The notes below the pieces were generated by a model. That model saw only the letters and a list, made by a program, of their open reading frames with translations. It had not been told where the DNA came from and ran no database searches. DNA of 64,000 nt from Gnetum montanum (Eukaryota; Streptophyta; Gnetopsida; Gnetales; Gnetaceae). Below, piece by piece: positions 58,393 through 64,000 of this stretch (positions are counted from its first letter, which is position 1; each line of letters starts with the position of its first letter). The DNA lies in contig MNCI01003711.1 of NCBI GenBank assembly GCA_015680685.1, forward strand, positions 1-64,000, in the 5' to 3' direction. A program made the position numbers and the translations under genes.

Positions 58393-59482
58393 CATAGTAA
58401 GGCTTCAGGTAGGAATGGTTAACTAGATTGGCAAATTCGTTGCCATCTAGATCAGCAAGCTTGAATGCTACATTGTCATAAGCCTTGGTGACCAAGAAAG
58501 GTCCTTCCCAATTGGCTAAGAATTTGTCTGTGGGTTCATGAAAGGCCTTGAGGACTAAGTCCCCCCTCCTGATCGGGCATTGATGCTGATTGTGATGGTA
58601 CTTTTGTCATTGCTTTTCTTGGTACCATTTGATGTGATTAAGAATTTGCATGTGCTCCTCCTCTATAGAGTTGAGGTCAATGGTTTTCAACTTGTTGTTT
58701 TGAGTCTTGTTGATGAAGTTTGGAATGATGACATGGAGCAATGGGACTTGCAATTCAAGAGGAAAAATGGCTTCAAACCCATACACAAAACTATATGATG
58801 TCTTACCTATTACTATTTTGTGCATGGTGCGATAGGCCCATAGTGTGTAGACTAGCTTCTCATGTCATTATTGTCTACTACTACTAAGCATCTTCTTTAG
58901 AAGATTGACAACAACTTTGATTGTGGCCTTTGTTTGGCCATTCGCCTATGGGTAGTATGACAACAAGAAGGAATGTTTGATGCTTAGGTATTTACAGAAG
59001 CCTTTGGTCTTTGCACTACTAAACTATGGCCCGTTGTCCATGACAATGGTCATGGCCAAACCAAATTGGATCACTATATTGTCAAGGATGAATTTGCAAA
59101 CCTATTTTGATGTTGTCTTCCTAAGGGCAATAGCTTCAACTCATTTGGTAAAATATTTGGTTGTGGTTATGATGAATCTATGTCCTACAGAGGACTTAGG
59201 CATGATAGGCCCTATGATATCCAATCCCCAACGTTGGAATGGCCATGTGATCTACATGGTGTGTAGTTTAGTGGGTGGCACATGAATTAAGTTGCCATGC
59301 TGTTGACACACGTTGCATGTCTTAACCTTGGAAACACAATCACACTCCATGTAAGGCCAACAGTATCCTAAGCATCTAATTTTCAATGCCATTACCCTAG
59401 GTGCTATGTGACCTTCGCATAGTTCCTCATGGACTTGATCAATGATCGTTTGCACTTTGCTATCGCTAATATAGGTGAGCAA
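58393..59482 (-). pseudogene. Integrase of element B
   Basis: The zinc domain (VHEELCEGHIAPRV ... CNVCQQHGNLIH) closely matches A's. The core is readable in pieces with the D-N-G region at about 59030 (antisense of 'ggcccgttgtcc'). The C-terminus has 'NWEGPFLVTKAYDN' (about 58515) and ends near 58393 at LKPYYA. Stops and frame changes are present. Confidence 0.8.
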
Positions 59483-59596
59483 TATGCCATTGTAGGATTT
59501 GCAACATAGTGTTTTATCACCTATGAGGATGTACTACCATGACCATTTCTACACTGCATCCTTTTAGGTAGTGGTTAAATGTGGTGGAGGCTCACC

Positions 59597-60560
59597 TTAT
59601 TGAAGGTATGCTTTAATGTCATCATCCCATTCTTGTACATGAGCTATGCTTATTGTGGCCACAGATGTAATGCTAGTTACTTGCATGATGGGCTTGGTGC
59701 AATCCATTATTGAAGTGGGAAAGGCATGAAACATATTAGGTGCAATGCTTAAGGCTAATGTAGCTAATGCATTGGCAATGGCATTTTTGTTGTGGGGGAT
59801 GTATTGGATATCTAGAGTTGCAAACCATTGGAGCAAGTGCTTTGCCAAGTCACAATAAGGTTGTAAATGTTGTGCTTTACAAGCATAAACCTTTGTAACT
59901 TAGTTGATGACTAACTGAGAATCACCTCAGATCACTAGGTTTCAGATTCCTAGGTCATGAGCTATTATAAGACCTATAAGGAGACCTTCGTACCCTGCTA
60001 CGTTGTTAGTGGAAGGAAATATAAAGTGATAAGCGAAGGGTTGGATCTCCTCAGAAGGAAGTGTGATGAAAATAGTGGCACTACCCCCTTGAGAGGTTGA
60101 AGTGCCATTGAAGTGTAAGATTGCCTCAAAGTTGATAGGCACTTGGCTTATACTGCTAACATGCTCATCTGGGAATTTAGGATCTATTGTTGCTTGATCA
60201 TTTATTGGTGAAGCTGTGAGTTGTGTGGCTATTGCTTGACCTTTAGTTGATGCTTGCGCTATGTAATGTAGGTCAAACTCCACGGTTATTGATTTTCATT
60301 ATGCAATTTGACTACTTTCGTAAATGTTCATTGTGATTGCCCAAAGTACATTACTTTTGTAGATGATGTTTACCTAGTTGCGAAAAAGATAATGCCTCCA
60401 CTTCTTAAGCACAAAGACTAATGTGAGGTAGTTCTTTTTCACATTGTTTTATTTTGCTTCATAGGCGACTAATGCATGGCTTAGGTAGTATATAGGGACC
60501 TCTGAGCCATCCTCTTACTTTTGAAAAATTAGACAAGCAATGGACATGTTGGAAGTTACA
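59597..60560 (-). pseudogene. RNase H domains of element B
   Basis: The end of the Ty3-type RNase H (about 60540-60260) leads through 'VEFDLHYIAQASTKGQAIA' to the archaeal-type domain: 'ILHFNGTSTSQGGSATIF' (catalytic Asp changed to Asn in F-D-G), 'NNVAGYEGLLIGL' (catalytic Glu kept as Y-E-G) and 'IPHNKNAIANALATLALS', where A-D is now A-N. It is inactive by sequence. Confidence 0.75.
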
Positions 60561-61541
60561 AGGTAGATTTAAAAAGGTTTATCTCCTTGTGGAGGGTAGA
60601 TTATTGGAAGTTGAACAAGCTCCTATTTGAGGTTGTCAAATGCCTCTTGGCATTGAGTTATCCACTTGAAGTGGGCTTCCTTTTTCAGCAAATGTTGCAT
60701 TGGCTATAGCTTATCAGTCAACTATGTGATAAATCAATGTATGAATTGCAATATGCCTTGTAACTCACATAGCTCCTTAAGGTTAGTTGGTGGTGCTAAG
60801 TTAATGATGACCTTAACCTTATTGGGGTCTACACGTATACTTGCTTCTAATACCACAAAACCTAGCATGTGACCCATCTTGACATTGAAGGCACATTTCT
60901 TAGGATTTAGCCTGAGGTAATGTCTAAGGCACCATTTGAGTGTGCGATCTAAGTCATCTATGTGATCATGTTACATTTTGGATGTAGTTGCTATGTCATC
61001 AACGTAGTCATTGAGCAAGTCTAATAAGTAGTCATTGAAGATATATGTCATGATGCATTGGTAGGTTGCTCTTGCATTCTTTAGTTCAAAAGGCATCATT
61101 GTATAGAAAAATGTATCCTAGGAGGTCATGAAGGTCATACTAAGTTGGTGTTCTGGGTTGATCCAAATTTGGTTGTATCCAGACAACCCATCCATAAAGG
61201 ACAACAAGGTATGACCAGCTGTAGTATTGACTAGTTGATTAATACTAGGTAACTAGAAGTTATCTTTAATGGTTACCTTGTTTAGGTCCCAGAAGTTTAT
61301 GTAGATGCGTATGCTTTTTTTTTATTAGGTACAACCATAATGTTGAAAACACAGTTTGTGTAGTCAACTGCTTAGATGAAACTGGCCTTGTAGAGCTTGG
61401 TGATTTCATCACAGATTATCAACGCCACCTTAGGCCTAACCTTATAGGTTTTTTATTTAATTGGTTTTGCACAACGATCGAGGATGATGTTGTGTTGCAC
61501 TATGCGAGGATCTAGGCTTGACATGTCCTCATAGGACCATG
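60560..61541 (-). pseudogene. Reverse transcriptase of element B (truncated at 61541)
   Basis: The region opens at TWSYEDMSSLDPRIVQHN, matching A's AWSYTDIPGLDP. It continues through degraded motifs (FMDGLSGYNQ, TMMPFELKNARATYQ) to 'NDYVDDIATTSKM' with the catalytic Y-V-D-D (about 60990). It has many stops. It is cut at its N-terminal side by the LTR of D. Confidence 0.75.
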
Positions 61542-63119
61542 TGAAACACCACAAAAAAATTTGGGCCCAGCACTTTTAGACAAGAATCGAGCTGAGTCAT
61601 AATGCTTCCCAGCATAACCGAAACTTGAGAACCCCACAAATAGCATCAAATGGAGTCCAATCAAGTAAGTAAAAATTCACCCAAGATCCACTAGAGGCTA
61701 CGTCAACATTGGGCAATAAGAACTGATAGTCCCAAGCTCAAAAAACTTAGTTCTGACTAAGTATACTGCTTGCACATAGGCCTGCACGCCCAGCATGCAG
61801 CTCATCGTTTAGCCCAACGTACAGCAACTTTTGGGCCCCAAAAACTCATTGAAACAAGCTAGAAATGAAGGTCTAGACTCTCTAGGACCTTACCCAAGGT
61901 CCCCAGCAGCTCTCAGACTCCTAAAAATCAATTTTTGGCCTCCAAATGATGGGTTTTCATGCCTGCATGCTGGCCTACACGCCCAGCATGTACCATCATA
62001 GATAGACCAAAACAGGCACTCAGATCATGATTTTCATAGGTAATCAATTCCAAGAGGTAGAGAAACCATCAGGCATCATCGTTGTCTCCCAAAAATTAAT
62101 TTTTGACCTTGAAAAATGGTAGTTTTATTCCTGCACGTTGGCCTGCATGCCCAACGTGCACGCCCAGCATACACCACGGCGTGCACACCAGAAACATGCC
62201 CAACACTCCATCAAAGTGAAGCCAAAATGAGCCCCCGGACGTCCCGAAGGACCAACAACATTGAAGCAACAAGGATCCAACTTTAGTGTACAAGATTAAG
62301 CTCCAAAATTGTAGTTTTCATGCCCACACACTAGCCTGCACACCCGACGTATACACCCAGCGTGTACATGCTAGCATGCTGCACGCTTGTAAAGCTTCAT
62401 TCTTTTGCACCCGGTCGTTGCTCCATGTGTCACCTGATCTGACATTCTAGCATCCCACAGCCAATCATCCCATCTTAGATCCAAATTTGGTGCCCAAACC
62501 CATACAAAAAACCAGATTTTTGACTAGATCGGGGTTGGAAAATTGGAAAATCTGGGTAAAAATCTGAGCAATCTGCACTTAGAGCATCGAGAACACCCAT
62601 CCTGCACGCTAGACTTCTACCCTGCATGCTGAGCATACAGTCTTTACGCTATGCCTGTAGCCCAAACCAGCACACCATCACCCAGCTACATCCACCAGGG
62701 CTATTCGTCTGCCTTGTGTTAGATTCACAACTGCGTCTAGATCGGTGCATTGTAATTTTCATTACACAATAATATTACTGTATTTTGGCCAAGATTCATT
62801 AAAGTTCTCGTTCGTTCCTACATTTTTGGCTAAGATTTGTTACAAGTTTTGGTTCATATTGGTTTACTTCTTATTTACATCCCTGCACGCTCGCGTTCTA
62901 GTTTACATTTATTACACCGTTTACATATAACCCAGCGTATTGTGCATTGGCATACGTTTGGGGAAATCCTTGTCTGATCCGTGTGCAGACCACCCAAGGT
63001 ACTCTATCTTCGTCAGTCCCAGCTCACCCTCAAGCAAAGGTAGGGTCTTCTGTACTAGTCTGCAGATCACTTGGTGCCATTTTCATTCCAGCTGGGCACC
63101 GACGATTTTAGACAGCACA
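61542..63119 (+). repeat. 5' LTR of element D
   Basis: It starts TGAAACACCACAAAA at 61542 and ends CAGCACA at about 63119; the primer site follows. It is collinear with A's LTR. It is rich in words such as cctgcatgcccaacgtgcac, many in inverted pairs. The TATA region (about 62505) has decayed to catacaaaa. Confidence 0.85.
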
Positions 63120-63124
63120 GAAAA

Positions 63125-63147
63125 TGGTGCTAGAAGGAGGGCCCACT
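63125..63147 (+). other. Primer binding site of element D
   Basis: TGGTGCTAGAAGGAGGGCCC follows the LTR end after about five bases. Same core as in C and G. Confidence 0.7.
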
Positions 63148-63330
63148 GTTGTTTGAACATACTCTGACCCATCATTCAAACCTAGCAAATCTGCACCCTG
63201 TATAGCTAGATTTGGTACAATCTCAGTGTGTACACATTGTCTAGCTTGTACATTGTCTAGCTTGTACTTTGTCTGTACGCTACCTATTCGCCCTGCTAGT
63301 TGTTAAAGCCTGTATGCTGGGATTTAGTCT

Positions 63331-63640
63331 GCACGCTGTGTAGATAGCCTGCACACTGCCAAACTTAGCTACACGCTACCAAACTTGGGTGCACGCTGTG
63401 TAGATAGCCTACACGCTGCCAAACTTAGCTGCACACTACCAGACTTGGGTGCATGCTGTGTAGACAGCCTGCACGCTGCGAAACTTAGCTGCACACTGTG
63501 AAACTTAGTTGCATGCTGCCAGACTTGGGTGCACGCTGTGTAGATAGCCTGCACGCTATCAAACTTAGCTGCACACTGCCAGACTTGGGTGCACGTTGTG
63601 TAGACAGCCTGCACGCTATGAGACTTAGGTGTACGCTGTG
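63331..63640 (+). repeat. 20/60-bp tandem repeat in the leader of element D
   Basis: Five units of 60 bases, each made of three 20-base parts (gcacgctgtgtagatagcct, gcacactgccaaacttagct, gcacactaccagacttgggt). The third unit has four parts (80 bases). The shared core gcacgctg is also the core of the 40-bp repeat in A's antisense gene. Confidence 0.9.
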
Positions 63641-64000
63641 AGTTATATGCTAACAAGGATACCCATTTCATACTTAGCCAAATTCTCGCCTGTACACGCT
63701 GACACTGTCTTCCATCCACCTTGTCACACTTACAACCGTTTCATCATGAATACTACCAATACCAATGTTTCAACCAAGTCCACCCCAGACGTCATTGGCC
63801 CCACAGCAATGTCGATGCCCATCGTGTAACCCATAGGGGTCCACGGTGAGGCCAACCCTCGTGGGGGACCTCGCCGATCACTCAGACTGCAAGGAAAAAA
63901 TCCATCATTTAATGTCATAACATAAGAATAGTACAGTTTTATATGTGTAAAGATCCAAGCTGGCTTGGCGATAGATCAAACTGAACTGAAGGCAAAGAAA
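63641..64000 (+). other. Rest of D's leader
   Basis: No gene is seen. From about 63835 it is homologous to A's leader. Confidence 0.6.

Larger units (their letters stand above)
54634..61541 (-). mobile_element. Element B: Tat-type retrotransposon, minus strand, 5' part displaced by D
   Basis: Leftward order: RT (61541 to about 60560), RNase H, archaeal-type RNase H (about 60200-59597), integrase (59482-58393), 3' repeats (58350-58000), polypurine tract (56365-56349) and 3' LTR (56348-54634). It is homologous to A in pol, tract and repeats. It is truncated at 61541, where D's LTR starts inside the TWSYED region, so gag and the 5' LTR lie right of D off the window. Its left end at 54634 interrupts G's leader. 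Confidence 0.85.
61542..64000 (+). mobile_element. Element D: A-type retrotransposon, only LTR and leader in window
   Basis: The LTR, primer site and about 860 bases of leader are visible. The last 165 bases match A's leader (about 220-370). D lies in the opposite orientation inside B's RT gene. Confidence 0.8.

Overview
The window is plant nuclear DNA made almost entirely of old, nested retrotransposons. Evidence for a plant is: Ty3/gypsy elements of Tat type with two RNase H domains, Athila-like gypsy elements, an L1-type LINE, and captured fragments of plant-type glutamate decarboxylase and cytosolic ribosomal protein S15. The depth of decay (stops and frameshifts in every pol gene) suits a large, slowly purged genome. 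A gymnosperm is possible but cannot be proved from the sequence. No intact host gene, tRNA, rRNA or CRISPR array was seen.

Layout. (1) 1-16277: element A, plus strand, Tat-type, its 5' LTR off the left edge: gag, protease, a 5.6 kb gap, RT/RNase H, archaeal-type RNase H, integrase, 3' repeats, polypurine tract and 3' LTR. The gap holds an antisense gene of about eight exons (9333 to 4952) with its own TATA box, an FCP1-like domain, a long unrecognised domain, an acidic linker and a coiled coil. (2) 16279-18690: the right part of a LINE ORF2 that A interrupted. (3) 20564-26338: element E, minus strand, Athila-like gypsy. (4) 27619-44369: element C, plus strand, complete, with 5-bp target duplication gttac. 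Both LTRs carry an N-terminal glutamate decarboxylase fragment. Its 5' LTR is split by a 4108-bp insertion (28230-32337, duplication aaact) that itself carries an EF-hand fragment and a ribosomal protein S15 fragment. (5) 46390-50990: element F, minus strand gypsy, with an inverted copy of its own protease-RT linker where the integrase core should be. (6) 52298 to the end: three elements nested in one another. G (plus; 5' LTR, primer site and leader only) contains B (minus; 3' LTR at 54634-56348, pol at 58393-61541), which contains D (plus; 5' LTR at 61542-63119, leader to the edge).

A, B, D and G are one superfamily: all LTRs begin TGAAACACC, A and B share the polypurine tract and the 3' repeats, and A and D share leader sequence. 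The most interesting features are the antisense spliced gene inside A and the host gene pieces carried inside LTRs of C and of the insertion in C. All coding parts are pseudogenes as they stand. Exon joins, domain names and nesting order were read by eye; no alignment or database search was run.
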